A DNA stretch of 64,000 nt from Piscicola geometra (GCA_943735955.1 OX030959.1:8499606-8563605); one strand, 5' to 3'; counted from the stretch's first letter, positions 25,500-38,235 are shown. The notes: generated from the letters alone by a model not told the origin. Numbers and translations: made by a program.

Positions 25500-26760
25500 C
25501 CTTGAAGCTTCCGAAAGACGAGATCTGTCCATCTCTAGGCTGCTGGCTCTTTTATAGGATGATGGATCTACTGACTACATTCAACTTACCAGTTTCTTTA
25601 GTCTATGATTCACTTCATCACACTGCATCTCCATTCCAAGGTTGTGAACAAAAGTTTCATAGATTTCAGAAGACTGCTCACTGATTGGGTACTCCATAGG
25701 TAGGACTTCTTCATCAATGTCCTAGTCTTTTTTTTTCCTATCTAAAACCGTCTCGAGATGGGGCTGCTTATGATAAATTAACTTATAGACTTACTCCAAG
25801 TGCTTAACTGCTGCTTCTGAAACCAAGTTCAAATCCAAGCAGGCAAACTTTAAATAGAGAGGTTCTATAACTTCTTGGCTATACAGGCTAGGCGATTGTT
25901 TATCTGGATTCTGGCTTGAGAACTCATAACGATCACAAGTGGTAAACTGCTGCTGCCTTAGAAAAACCCAAAATTTGTTGTTTTTGTTAGAAAACAGCTC
26001 ATTGGATACATTTCTTTACTCAAGGTAGAGAAGAAACTCATTGAATCGGTTCCAGGGTTTGTCTGAGTTGGGAAGCCACCAGCTGAAGACGCATGTCAAG
26101 TGCATGTCCAATACATTATAGTGGTTTCTATAGACGTCTATTCTTACCGTAAAACCTTGTAAAACTTGATTTCTCTTTATATCCGTTTCAACCAATTGAA
26201 GAACTATTTTATGGCACTGCGAAGGCCCAGTGTAGTGTGGGTGGCACTAATACTTTATTAATATTTTTATAATATTATTTTATATTAAGTATTATATTAA
26301 TTTGCCTTAGTATTATGAAATTTAAGTAAATTAAATCATCTTATGAATTCTTTTCACTTGACAACGCTTACTCTTATGGCTAAAACTTTGATTTATTTAT
26401 TAGGGTGTGGGGGACGGGGTTCCTAATAGGTACCCATTTACGATTAATGCTTGGTTTTCACTAGCAACCCATTTGGAGTGCTCAATGGACCAGTTGCTGG
26501 AACTGTTTTCTGAAGATGGCATCAGCTGGTGAACAACAAATCCAGCTGATCAAATGTTCTACTAAAAAAGACGTGTAATCTCCATGCGGCAACCACCATC
26601 AATTTGACAAATTTGGAAAAAAACTGCCCCCACACTTTTTCTGGCACTATCACGTGTCTGTAGTTAGAGAGAAACCAGTGAACAAATTTGACACCTCCTA
26701 TATTCGCATTGTAGCTGCCAATAACGGTTGGTTGTTCTAAATTGACTTGCTTCTTGGCGC
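25500..26760 (-). pseudogene. Possible piggyBac-like transposase relic
   Basis: Between about 26640 and 26460 on the - strand, a broken frame gives KFVKLMVVAAWRLHVFLVEH and then FRKQFQQLV. This resembles the end of the DDE_Tnp_1_7 domain of piggyBac transposases (hydrophobic block, NAWxL-like, then FRxxxAxxL). The remainder to 25500 is compositionally coding-like but too decayed to confirm. Alternative: unrelated repeat. Weak call. Confidence 0.35.
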
Positions 26761-27256
26761 TCGTACTCCAACAAGTATTTTCTTTTGGAAGAGATTATCT
26801 TATGTAAATTACTTTTAACCTCTCGCCAACTTAATTATTCTATTTTTACAATTATAAGAACGACAATAATTATTACAGACAACTGTACAACTATAATTAA
26901 TAAAAATTAATTTAAAAGAAAAAAAAAAATAATGTATAGACTTTAACATAGCAGTACTTGTGCCCAATGCTACCAATTGGGACCAACTATTGAAAATGTA
27001 CACATTTTTATACTTAAAGCTAAGTTACGATTAAACATTTTTGCTGAAAAAAGAGTTATAATCAAGTCTTTTGTAAAATACTCAAAGTTGATAACTTGAA
27101 CGTTCTTTGTTGTTAGACGGCACTCAAAATAATTATAAAAATTAAATTTTTTAACTTCATATGTGATGACAAAAATGACGAAAGCAGAAATAACGCATAG
27201 ACTGATTAGAACAAACCTTCTAATCAATAAATAAAGCATGAAACTGTTTAAAATTC

Positions 27257-27308
27257 GTTTGCTATTTGCGCCTGGTGAGGTTTACACCGGATCCCAATAG
27301 GGATCATT
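27257..27308 (-). repeat. Inverted-repeat partner 2 (to 23096-23150)
   Basis: This is the reverse-complement match of the segment at 23096-23150, including ACCGGATCCCAATAGGGATC. The 69-codon - strand frame at 27282-27491 ends with NDPYWDPV over this repeat, and shows no known domain. Confidence 0.6.
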
Positions 27309-27454
27309 GGCTAATGTCTTCGCAATGTTCAAAATAATCACAACTTTTTTGTGAATGTCATAGATATCTGAAATATTTTTGAAATTATTCCACGAGTTAT
27401 ACCATAATTCTTTTTCTCCTTCAATGCCTTCCATGCAGTCCCCCTCCTTGTTCC

Positions 27455-27473
27455 CCCCTGGATACGCCCATGT
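27455..27473. mobile_element. Orphan right end of an M1-family MITE
   Basis: CCCCTGGATACGCCCATG is the consensus right terminus of the M1 MITE family. The rest of the element was not recognised. Confidence 0.5.
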
Positions 27474-27499
27474 TTTAAAATTTAAGAACATTTAAACAT

Positions 27500-29810
27500 T
27501 TTTTAGAGAATGTTACATATTCAAAAGATTAAAATATATTTTCCCCCAACGCCAAAACCAAAATTTGGAAAAATTTGTAAAGTTATGAAAAAATTATATT
27601 ATTCCTTATTTCTATATATTGAAAAACTAATTTTGGATCTATTTAATAATAATAAATGAATACTCTAATAGTTTTTTTAAAATAATTTTTATTATAATTA
27701 AAAATAAAAAAACAACATTAATTGTTAATACAGTCATCTGGCCCCTTTTAATTGCTAATTCGCTAACTCCGAACCGCAAACTCCACTCAACTCTTGAAAG
27801 TTGTCAATAAAAACACTTTGTGTTTGGAAAGTGCATATCAAAACGCCACAGCAAAAAAAGTAAATAAAATGGTATATATTCAATGCTAATTGTTTTTTAA
27901 AGTGTTTCAAACGATCGATTCTCCAATCTGATGAAATATTTGAATTTGCAATGTTGTGTACACAATTAACTTTTATACTTTCTCATTTTATTTTTTTATT
28001 CTGTTTTTCTTTCAAATTTTCGAAACATGTAAAAAAACAATTTTCAAGAGTTTTTGCAATACCATGACTGATGAGCAATGACCTAAAAGATAAAACTTTG
28101 AAGCGATTTTTGTGAATAAAAAGCGAATTTATGACCAATTTCAATGAAAAACCTAGGAGATCTAGAGATCTGACTTGGAACCACTTCAATCACCTTTGTT
28201 AATTCATTTTATAGGCTTGCTAGATGAAAAAAGAACGCCTCCACTGATGATATTGAACTGAATGGCGGGCTTGTCCATTACAACGTAGATTTATTAATTT
28301 TGTTCAAGGTGCCGTTTTACTTTGAAGTTATTCTGATAGTAGTGGTAAATTAAATAATAACATTTGAATTGCTTAACCAGCGAGTTAGAATGTTATTGGA
28401 ACAAAAGCAATCGTGTGAAAACACTAAAACTTCTTCTGAGTTCTCCTAAATAAACCATCAAAGAAATAATGATTATTCACATCAGAAGCTTTTCTATATT
28501 TTAAATTATTAATCAAATATTTATATGTATCTAGCAATATCTACAATCCAAAATAATATAATGAGTTAATATAATCAAAATAAAATTTGAATTTTTCAAA
28601 TATTCTTTGGCTTATTTATGGTAACTTTGTATAGTAATCATTTTCCCCCATAAATTCAACGTTCACAAAAATAACAAACAACTTTATAAAATGTTTTCGC
28701 AAACTTTAAATATTTGTTTTTCAAATAAATAAAAAAATCTTTAATGTACGAAAATATAAGTATTTTTCAACTTTAACCTCAAGTTCTTTCCTTCTTAGCA
28801 TTTCAATTTTTTGTCAAATTGAATTAGTCATCATAAAATGGAAACTCAGGTACATTCTAGTTTTTAAATTGTATGTCCAAACTAAAGACTCGAAAAATAA
28901 TTATTCGAAAAGTGATGATGTCTGAAAAATATTGGTGTCCGAAAAATAAATTGTAACAAAAATTTACATTATTTTTATTTATTTAGAAAGTTGCGTTTTG
29001 AAGGTGGAAAAAGGCAACGATGATATTCATGCCTGCACTCAGAGTCCGTTCACCAAGACATAACTTACACGCTGCCGGGTTAGGAGTCAAATTGGCCTGG
29101 CGCTTATTCTTGTGCTTTCCTATTTACCCAGTAAAGTTTTGTATTCTAGCCTTTAATTATTGAAAGATCTTAAAGATAGTTTCAACTCAAAAGAATTAAT
29201 TGGTGTGTAATGTTTCAAAATCTAAATTAGATTTTTAATTATTTAATATTAAAGAGACAAGCTCAAATTAATGCAAAGTTTTCATAAAATTAGGCAAAGA
29301 ATGAAAAAAATAAAAAATGCATAAAGTATTTTCAAAAAGAACATAATCGAAATGAAATGAATTTAATTCGGAAACTTTCTTATGGAAATTTTTTCAAAGC
29401 TAGAACTAGAATTTATTGAAAAACCTTTTTAACACTTTTTAAAAGTTTATAAAATGTTGAATAAAAAGACAATTTGTGATAGCTTCGCCTGAATGAACTT
29501 AATTGGTTTTCAAAAGAATAAAGCTATGATCTTTTAACAAGATAAGAGTCTGCAATAAAAAATTCAACAAGCTGCGATAAAATTTTAAAAACCTTCGAAG
29601 GAGTGGTCCAACTCTACTCCATTGTCTTGAACTTCCCCTAAAGTTAATTCTGCAGTGCCTCACAAACGCTATTGATGACTTTGATTCTAGAATATTGAAA
29701 AAATAAATAGAATTTGAAATTATTATTAAAAACTAAATATGGCACTTTTATTTATAGCGAAGTTTTTAACGATTTTGACTCTTTCATTAGACATTTAGAC
29801 ATTAGACTAT
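27500..29810. other. AT-rich stretch, no recognised gene
   Basis: Only short chance open frames (27983-28189). A slightly GC-richer patch lies at 28985-29130. I see no domain, repeat family or RNA gene. Confidence 0.4.
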
Positions 29811-29817
29811 CATGGGC

Positions 29818-30040
29818 GTATCCATCCCCGAATAAAAAGAGACAGTAATTTTTTTTAACGTACTAAAAATATGTTTGCATCCTCCAACACAAAGAAAAAA
29901 CTAATATGCTTATTATTTATTAAAAAGGTTATAAATTTATTACAATTTTATATAATGGGCAAAAAAAGTTTCTTTACATAATATACAGAAAAATATTTAT
30001 TTAAACAATATACAAAATGAATATTTAAAGAGTTGAAGGC
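29818..30040 (-). mobile_element. Partial M1-family MITE (reverse orientation)
   Basis: CATGGGCGTATCCATCCCCG then AATAAAAAGAG is the reverse of the right end of the 8597-8949 element. The internal AACTAATATGCTTATTATTT also matches. The opposite end diverges near 30040, so no target duplication can be shown. Confidence 0.6.
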
Positions 30041-31037
30041 TTCCTCACAGGGCCAGATGTAACTTATGAGTGTAATCGAATGAAATAAAAAATAAATGTA
30101 AATACTTCTCGAAGTTAAATAATCATTACTTATTATAACTAGCTTTATTATTAAGTTTTTAATTCAAAACTTTTAAATTTTCCTAGGCCACATGGCGTAC
30201 ATGGCGGGCCATGAGTTTGACACATATGAACAAGAAAATTACACAATAAATAATTTATCACAATATCTGTTTTTTACACTTTTTTTCTTAGTAAAAACAT
30301 TTAAAATGTATTCCATATCTGGAAGTTAATTTTTATATAGATAAATTTGAATAGATTTCGAAGGGACTTCAAAAAAGCAGACACAACACCGTCATTACTA
30401 ATCACTATAAAACTCTCGGTGTTCTACATTTGATAAGAAGCATGAATATGCATTGAGGGGGAATAAAGAGATTATTTTCTGAGGAGCAAACAAAGATTTG
30501 TTGGTGCAAGAGCTGAGCGAGGGTTGATTTGATTTGTGGAAAACCAAATTTTATTTTGCAAACACATTTTGTTTTGAAAGTAAAGGAGGAAACATTTCAA
30601 GAAATGTTTCAAATTTATTTATAAACGTATTTCAAAGATTCAAACTGGGGAAAAATATTTGTTTAAAGAATGTATCTGAGCATCACGAACAATGCCGCCG
30701 ACGTGATCTCTACAAAGCATCGCACAAACCCTTTCCAAGATTGCGATATTTTAACAATGCATACCAATAAAATTGCCAAGTGAACAAAAGTCGCTGAAGC
30801 AAAGAATTTTCAGTTTAGTAAAATTATAAATAAAACTATTGAATTTGATTTAAAAATTCGTGCATTTTAAATCACAAACTTATATATTTGACCTTAATTA
30901 CATTTTAAAATAAAATTATTTTTATTAAGTTAAAAAAAGATTATTGCGAGTGATCTCTAAACTGAAACTGTATAAAATATGTGAAATCTTCTAAGAATGT
31001 ATATCTTTAAATGCTTCAATTCAATCTTCATCATCAG

Positions 31038-31325
31038 TGTCTCTTGGATTGTTCTGTGAGTCAGAAACCTTCAAAGCGATTTGTCCTGCAGAGCACGTGG
31101 TGTTGATGACTCACGCCAGGTATGGTCGTATGCAGCTCAGCAGATGTGTGCAAGTAAACTACGGTCACGTGGGATGCGCAGTGGACGTGCTGTGGCTGCT
31201 GGACGTCAAGTGCAGTGGTCGTAAAAGCTGCGAAGTGTCTCTCCCCGACGCTGAGTTGGCAAAAGAGGACTTGTGCCCTGGAGACCTAAAGTCCTATCTG
31301 GAAGCCGCCTACCGCTGCGTCAGAA
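31038..31325 (+). CDS. Lectin/CUB/sushi receptor gene, exon with SUEL (galactose-binding lectin) domain
   Basis: The exon follows a CATCATCAG acceptor and encodes one full SUEL/rhamnose-binding-lectin-type domain of about 90 residues. Eight cysteines lie at residues 7, 16, 37, 47, 59, 65, 80 and 94 (counting from the codon at 31037). Motifs HARYGR, CSGRKSCEV, EDLC and KSYLEAAYRC correspond to the family's ANYGR, GKxSC, DPC and KYL landmarks. The family binds sugars outside the cell and is found in latrophilins, EVA-1 and egg lectins. The donor is either at 31326 (GTTTGT, phase 1) or 31330 (GTGAGA, phase 2); each pairs with a different acceptor of the next exon. The upstream exons, including the signal peptide, were not found. 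The domain call is firm and the exon edges are less certain. Confidence 0.9.
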
Positions 31326-31389
31326 GTTTGTGAGATTATTTTTTCTGTGTTCAGACAATGACAATATAATTTTAACGGATATCATATGA

Positions 31390-31520
31390 CCATGGGGTCC
31401 TGTGGTCCAGATCCCTCAACTTTTTTGTAGTAAAGGGTCCATTTTTATGGTAGTGACCTCAGGACCCTTCCAGGATCACCGCCCATTTTGGGTAGGACCC
31501 CCCAAGATTCGCCACCCTTG
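31390..31520. mobile_element. Partial M2-family MITE in intron
   Basis: GGACCCTTCCAGGATCACCG and the GGGGTCC-type stretches match the right half of the 22063-22399 element. It sits just after the SUEL exon. No target duplication was seen. Confidence 0.55.
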
Positions 31521-32378
31521 CACATACCAATATTCGTATTCGTTCCTAGCGTTTCTTTTGGCCAAATAGGAATGATTAAATAGTTTACTAAAATGCTAAC
31601 GAAGGAAATATTAATGCATTTTCCGGCAAATCTTTACATATAAGTCTCGAGTTTGCTTGTGCTTAGCTTGGAAATGTTCAGTCAATAAGTTGCAAGTGGC
31701 ATCATAAAGACTAAAGACATATGAGGTTGATTTAGTAGAACTGAATATATGAGAATTTCTGGTCCCTAAAATACTTTTAATGATTTCTTTTGAATTATTT
31801 TTCAAAGATATTTTTGTATAAAAAAACTTGTTTAAAAGTAGAATGACACAGCTGGATTTTAAAAATCTGATTGGAAATTAAATTTGTAAATGAGTGACAA
31901 AAGTAAATTCGAATAGGTGTGAGAAACAGGAAAATGTAAATTTAAAAGTTAGTAGTCAATAGAAAGATTTGTTTAGTGGAGTTTTTACAATATTCTGAAA
32001 GGTTTTAAAAACCAGAAATTTTTGCGTTAAACTCATGTAAACGGTCCCACCGATGTTTATGAGAATGAGAAGCAAACACCTAAAACCGTATGCATTCCTG
32101 TCGTTGTGGTGCTTAAGAGAGAATGGGTGAGTAGAGTGTTAGGAGGCAACAGTTGACCTGTCGATCAGTCCTCAAGGTGCCCTACATCACCAAGACTTTT
32201 CTCGCTTATTTCGTTTGTGAAAAAAACAGACACAAATCTTACAGAATGTTACTAGTTTCTGGCTTGAGATTTTGCTTGGAGATAAGCAATTTACCAATTA
32301 ACTTATAATTATTTCAATGTAAAAGTATTATCAAATGTAAAATCTCGTTGACAATTATTCGAAGATATGAGTTTTCAG

Positions 32379-34886
32379 ACCATTCATTCACAACAGCGTT
32401 TTCCACTGCATCCTGCATCAGTAACATTCGTCCCGTTCTTCTCACCTACAAAGCAGACACAATCTTCAGTCTTTCATCCTCACCATCACTCTCTTCATTT
32501 ATCTCGTCGGCCTCACCATCGTTCAATGCCACACTTTCTCGATTTTCTTCATCACTCGATGAACACAGCTTGAAAGATGAGCAAGAAACAAGGAAACTCG
32601 CTTTTGAAATGAAAAACCCACAAAGTTCCTTCGAAAAGCAAGAAAGAGAAATAGGAGAAAACAGCGAAGAAAACGCAAAAAAGAACGAAGGGATTTTTAG
32701 AAATTCACGCATTAGCGTTGTAACGGGGTATTTGTTCTTCAATCCCTTGGAAGCTTGCAGTGATAGCGGAAAAGTCGATCAATTAAGTGCAAACAACGAC
32801 GACGAATGTAAAAACAAGAAGCTCACCAGCAGTACAAAAAACAATAACAACATCACTGTGCAAGCTCTTGATGGGTGCTCTGAAAACGATGAAACTGACG
32901 ACACGCCTGGAAAAGAAAAAAACAATAACTCGCGCTATTTGAGCCAACAAGATACCCGCAAATTTCAAATTTCAAATGTTGACTCTTCTTCTTTGCGCCT
33001 CAGTGACACTCTTGATAACGATGCCTTTGAGCGGGTTGACGCCTACAGCGGAGCTGGAAACAAAAGCATCAGCACGAAAAACGAGCAAGAAAAGACAAGA
33101 AAAGTTGTCCGAAATAGAAGTGAAGAAAAAGAACGTAATGACGCGCCCAACGACACGGAAAATGACGAAAGCATCGGAAAGGTAATCAAGACTTATGTGC
33201 CCGTGAAAAAAAAACAGTTTCAAAAAACCTATTTTAAATCAAACAAAAATGAAATTAGTTACGGCAACTTTTCTAAGGAGAGGAAAAATCAAAACCACGA
33301 TGGCACCTTCGACAACACCTATGTTCTCTCCTTCTACAAAAACCAGAAAGTCAACGTTTTTCTTTACGATTTTACACGAAATCATTTTGGAAAACCCACA
33401 CTCCGTCAAAAGCGAAAACAGGAAATATTGACAGAAACAGAGAAACCATATTCAAGCTCCACCAAACACTTTTCAATGTTAAAATCAATGTCGAATATGT
33501 TGAAAAACAACAAAATTTTGAAATCATCTTTTGAACGAGAAATTAATCTCGAACCCAAACAACAAATGAAAAAGCATCGATTACTCAAGTTACAAACTTC
33601 TCCTGTTTTTCATAGTTCCTCGACGCAAAAGCAATCTCATAGTCTAACAAATATTGAACAAAAAGAAACAACAAGTTATTTTCCACAAAAGCATAAACTG
33701 ATTAAAAGGCTAGAAAGTCTAAAACTCAATAGAGAAGTGATGAGAATCGAACGTTTGCCAATTAACTCACCGAAACAACCACAATCAAAACCAGTTAAAA
33801 AACAAAAAAATAAATTTTTCCAAAAAAAATGTTTATTGGAAATTTTAACAACATTACAAAAGATTCAACCCAACTTCTTGACAGCCACCCCTTTTAAAAA
33901 CACCAATTTAAATTCCTACGCGACTTTTACCAGAAACAACATCACAGTCAACAAGCTTCTTTCAAATTATTTCCAAAAAATAATACATTATTTTTTTTCA
34001 AAAAAGAATGATTTTGATATCAACACAAACATATCAGCCGCGTGGAAAAACAAGAAAAATGTTAATTCGGCAATAAAAAACGCAACTTCTAATATTACAA
34101 CAACGGCATTGAAACTGGGACTTGTGCATATTTTGAAATCTTCATCAGCTAAATCAGTCTCAAAACACCTCTCGGCTAATGCTTCTGACGACAACAAAAA
34201 CAATTTGTGTCGGATTATAAATCAGAAGACTGAAAACTGCAGTTGCCAGCACAAAAACGAAGCTCCAAAAGCTCTGAACAGACTTGCAGCATTGAAACAT
34301 CTGTATTTAAAATATTCTTGTAAAACATTCTTCGCAACAAAACATAAAAGAGTAAACAAGAGCATACGCCACCAACAAACAATGAATTTGAAATTCCTTA
34401 CAACACGTTGCTTAGAATTCTTAGGCTCTACTATTGCAACCATAGCAGCCCCGACTACCAACAAACTTTACAACAAAAATTCAACTAAAACTGCCACACA
34501 CACCATCATCACAAAAACCAAGGCAGCCACCAACGAAAACAGGAATCATACAAGAAATAGGCGCTATAAAATGAAGCATGACTCATGTGTGCTGTTCGGT
34601 TACATCTACGAACTGCTGCCCTCTTTGGATGGTTCCCATGACAACCTCAGTGGTCGTCATGGAGACAGGACTTTAGTGACGAAAATATGTGGCCAGCAGC
34701 AGCGCCACTCCCTCGTCTACACCAGCCTCACCAACCGCATCGTCCTCAAACTCTTGCCCGTTCAGGATCATTATCATCAACAACAACAAAATCGACACCC
34801 GAATCAAAAAAGAAACAAGCAACACAGTCTTTCACAGGCAGAGAGAAGCATGCGTCGTCTCACGAATTATCTCGTGGAATTCAAAG
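32379..34886 (+). CDS. Lectin/CUB/sushi receptor gene, 2.5-kb low-complexity exon ending in a CUB-like half-domain
   Basis: An 859-codon open frame (32348-34927) lies between the SUEL and sushi exons. A TTTTCAG acceptor (exon from 32379) and a strong AAAG/GTGAGG donor (34887) give about 836 codons with phases matching both neighbours; an alternative acceptor gives a start at 32365. About 740 residues are Asn/Lys/Ser/Thr/Gln-rich with poly-Ser at the start and many short basic runs, predicted disordered. The last 110 residues look like the second half of a CUB domain: HDSCVLFGYIYE, DG, LVTKICGQQQ (Cys 747 and 781 of the frame), then TNRIVLKLL and NYLVEFK. The first half with its usual cysteine pair was not recognised. 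A frame this long is very unlikely by chance at this base composition, and GC is higher than in the flanks. It could in part be an intron-retained isoform. Confidence 0.75.
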
Positions 34887-35048
34887 GTGAGGTTAGCTCG
34901 CGTCTCAGAAATTGTTATCTACTGTAAACTGAAGATTAAAAAAATTAATTTTAGTTGAACATTTTTATTGTCTTGAAAATTTTCTAGCTCATCGAATATT
35001 AAAAAGGTTGTGTGATTTTTTAATCGCTTCATTCTTCATACTTCCACC

Positions 35049-37136
35049 TATGGGTGTATCCAGGAAGGCAAGAGGGAGCTGCTTCCCTTTCCTTTCTAAC
35101 TGGGAAAACTTCTAAAAGGAGCAAAATGTTAACAACTTCTGTTGTTTAACTCGGGGAAGATGATCTATTTAACGATTTAGGTCGTTTTGCTATTTTATTT
35201 TAAAAGTTAAAACAATTTATTTTAATGAACTGTTAGAGTATTCATTTTTGTGTATAAAATATATCAACTTTTATTTGTAAAAACGAATATAACTCAAGAA
35301 TAATTTCACTTTTCCATAACTCTACTAAATTTTTATCTTGGCCAGTACCGGGGCAAAATGACAACAAGGAAAAAAGTTACACATTTCATTTTTCTGAATA
35401 TTTTACATTGTTAAACTAATGATAAAATTTTTTTGCCATCTTGAAAATATCCAATCAATTGAAATAAATTGCTTTATAATGAGAATAGAAGCAAATCCTG
35501 ACATCCCTAATTATTTATAATTTACCGTATCAATTCCTTGGGGTAATTTCTCTCTTTATAAAAGTTTACTAATAAGAGGCCAACACAAAAACTTCAATAT
35601 CATAATCATAATTATTTTGATTAATTCGGAAACACGAGTCAAAATAACAAGCTTGTCATCTTGCCCTCACTATCTTGCCCCAAACTGCCTTTTATTAATG
35701 TTCGTTTTCATTTTTATGTATAAACTCAATTAATTGACAGCTATTTATGATAATAGTTAGTATTTGAAATAAACTACTCATAAATAATTTTAAATTGAAA
35801 TATTTTACTTAGTTCTGTAGAAGAGTTTATTTACACATTCATAAAAGTTATAACACGAACGTGGAAAACAATCAAAGCTTCACAACGAAATCAAAAACGT
35901 GATTTAGGCCTTTTCATATTTTTATTTAACGAAAAATCGGAAAATAAAGTGTTCGACGCATGTCTTCACATAGTAAAAATAAATATATAAGACACTCGAC
36001 ATCTGAATCCTTAATCGTCCAACTATACATCAGAATTCAGCATTAAATATCCATGAATGCTGCAGAAAGCATATTTAAACACACGGACACCCGACTGTCG
36101 TGGTATCTGCAAATTTATTGCTGGTGGTGATTTCGGTGGATATTCAACTTAACCAGTCTTTGGAAAAATAATAAAAAAAACAGATGTTATCATCAATTGT
36201 TTTTTGTGTCTTTTTTTCTGGTTCCCATGATTTAGCCCTGAGAGGAGAAAAATAGGTAAATAAATGTTCCAAGATTTTTGCTGCATGCAAGTTTAAGCCG
36301 GTGATACTGAATTGCAACATCATTTTGAAAATTGACCAACAAATGCATTATATCTATTATTCAAAATGAAATATTAAATCTTTTTATATATAAATATAAG
36401 ATCCAATAGTCTTCGAACTTGAAAAAGCTTGTAGTCTTTTGGAAAATGAGACCGCAGACATTTCAGAAAAATAGCAGTCAAACATTGATGCGAGTATGAA
36501 TGAAAAAAAAGAATTTTCAGGTTTTTTAGAACTCAACAAGCTTAGTGCTACTGATATCGCTAACACAATTTATAAATTTTCAAAAATGTAAACTTTGACC
36601 CTGCGAAATACGTCGGTTTGGTCATGATTAATTTTTCTCATTTTACACTTCACTACCAGCTCTGTAGAACATTCCTTTAGCTGCATTCGGTCTACTAAAT
36701 CATGTTACAGAAGACATTTTAAAAGATGCGGGAGATTAAGCGGACAATCTGAATATAGATCCGAATGGCTGAGAAGCACTTTTAGTAAAAACCGACTTGG
36801 CCATGTAGGGCATTCATTGTCAATGAGTTTAGGCAAACAAAAATTCACTTGTTCAAAAGTAATTGTGAAGTTCCCCAGTTACCCTCAAAAGCTTCTTTTT
36901 TAAATAATTTTTTATATATATTATGTAAATGAAGTTTTTTTCTGTATATTATGTAAATTAATATTTTATTCTCTAGATTATGTAAATAAACAAATTTTTT
37001 TCATATTAAAACCCGAAAAAAAAACGTTTTCCATTTATAATAAGCATATTAGTTTTTTCTTTGTGTTGCACAAATTTTTTAGTAAATTAAAAATAATAGC
37101 TGCTCTCCCTTTTATTCAGGGCTGGATACGCCTATG
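35049..37136. mobile_element. Possible long (2.1 kb) M1-family element with near-perfect 8-bp duplication
   Basis: The left end TATGGGTGTATCCAGGAAGG and right end CTGGATACGCCTATG are M1-family termini. The flanking octamers are CTTCCACC (35041-35048) and CTTCCATC (37137-37144), 7 of 8 identical. The interior contains a GGGGCAAAATGAC-type insertion at 35348-35690. It could be one long element with nested insertions or two neighbouring MITE ends by chance. It lies in the intron before the sushi exon. Confidence 0.5.
35348..35690. mobile_element. GGGGCAAAATGAC-type inverted-repeat element
   Basis: CCGGGGCAAAATGACAA at the left and TTGTCATCTTGCCC followed by ATCTTGCCCC at the right are inverted relatives of the termini of the 47608-48206 element. 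AT-rich interior without coding sequence. Probably a nested, non-autonomous DNA element. Confidence 0.5.
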
Positions 37137-37547
37137 CTTCCATCCTTCAAAAGTCTTTTTCCATTTTTGAAACTTTTTTTTTCTCGTTGCAACTAAACTT
37201 TTTTAGATATTTAGGAATGACTGATAAATCAAAGTACTAGTTGAAATTTTTCTTAATTTCTGTAAATAAATCCTCTCTGTGGTCCAATATAATTGTTTGC
37301 AAAATGTTCCGGATAGACTTTGAAAACAAAAACTTTTTTTGCTTTTGTCATTAAATAAAAGTATATTCAAATGTTATGTCTTTTTTCACAATTTTGCAAT
37401 AAAAATGTGAAATCTTAGAAATTATTCATTAAAAATTTTTCAGTATCTGGCTTCTAAAAAATTATTTTTACCTTAATTCTCACTATTAAATTTATCACAA
37501 AAACTTTCTAAAAGCTCTTCTAACAACAAAAACTATTCCTCAAAAAG

Positions 37548-37712
37548 CCATTGGCTGTCCTGCCCTCGTGCTGCCTGCTTCCCTGTGGAGCAGAAGTAAA
37601 GATGACCTCAGCTACGTCACTTGTAACGGCACCAATGAAACAACTATTCTGCATTGCCAGGGAAACCAGTGGGTTGGTACAATGCCTTCATGCCACTACA
37701 AGGCTTCAGACG
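37548..37712 (+). CDS. Lectin/CUB/sushi receptor gene, sushi (CCP) domain exon
   Basis: The exon joins in phase to the previous one (G + CC) and reads IGCPALVLP, then YVTCNGTNET, ILHCQGNQW and TMPSCH. Four cysteines with the spacing C..YxC..C..G.W...P.C define a complement-control-protein/sushi module of about 50 residues, an extracellular protein-binding fold. An N-glycosylation sequon (NGT, NET) is present. The acceptor is CTCAAAAAG at 37547; an alternative at 37514 would add 11 codons in the same phase. The donor is an excellent G/GTGAGT at 37713. Domain identity is good, though the acceptor lacks a strong pyrimidine tract. Confidence 0.8.
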
Positions 37713-38235
37713 GTGAGTATTTCGGTGTTTTGAGATTTAATCAGTGTGGCTGCTCTCCTCACAAGCTAAGTGCACTACATCAATTTAATAATTCTCTAAC
37801 CTAGAACTCTGCAGATACATCTTTTTCAGCCTATTTCATTCGTAAACATAAAGCATTCCAGAATAAAAACACTAAAACAACATCTAAGCTGAACTGAATA
37901 ATTTATCTTGCCAATAAAAAAAATAGTCTAGTAGCGTGTACGGGGAATTTAAAACCAACCAGACATGAAACCAAAGCATTTAACGTTTCATTTGCCTCTA
38001 AAAGTTGCATTTTCTAAAACTGGTGTCTAGCGATGCATTTGACTGGAAGTTGTGTGAGCCAGTCTGATTAGTAATCACATTTCAAGCATCGTTTCACTAT
38101 TAGACTGAAAACGTTTATAAACTTTTTTTTAAATCCCACATAATATCTTTTTTTTTAACATTTTGCAAATTTTTTTTAGCAAAATGCCATTGAATCATTA
38201 TCAAGTGGATCAATCCTATAACGATACTCCTACTC

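Noticed and set aside
29818..30040. Complete M1 MITE with target duplication
   Set aside because: Only one terminus is recognisable; the other end diverges and no duplicated octamer was found.
32446..34464. Several - strand frames (e.g. 32446-32742, 32783-32968, 34222-34464)
   Set aside because: Shadows of the large + strand exon, short, without domains.
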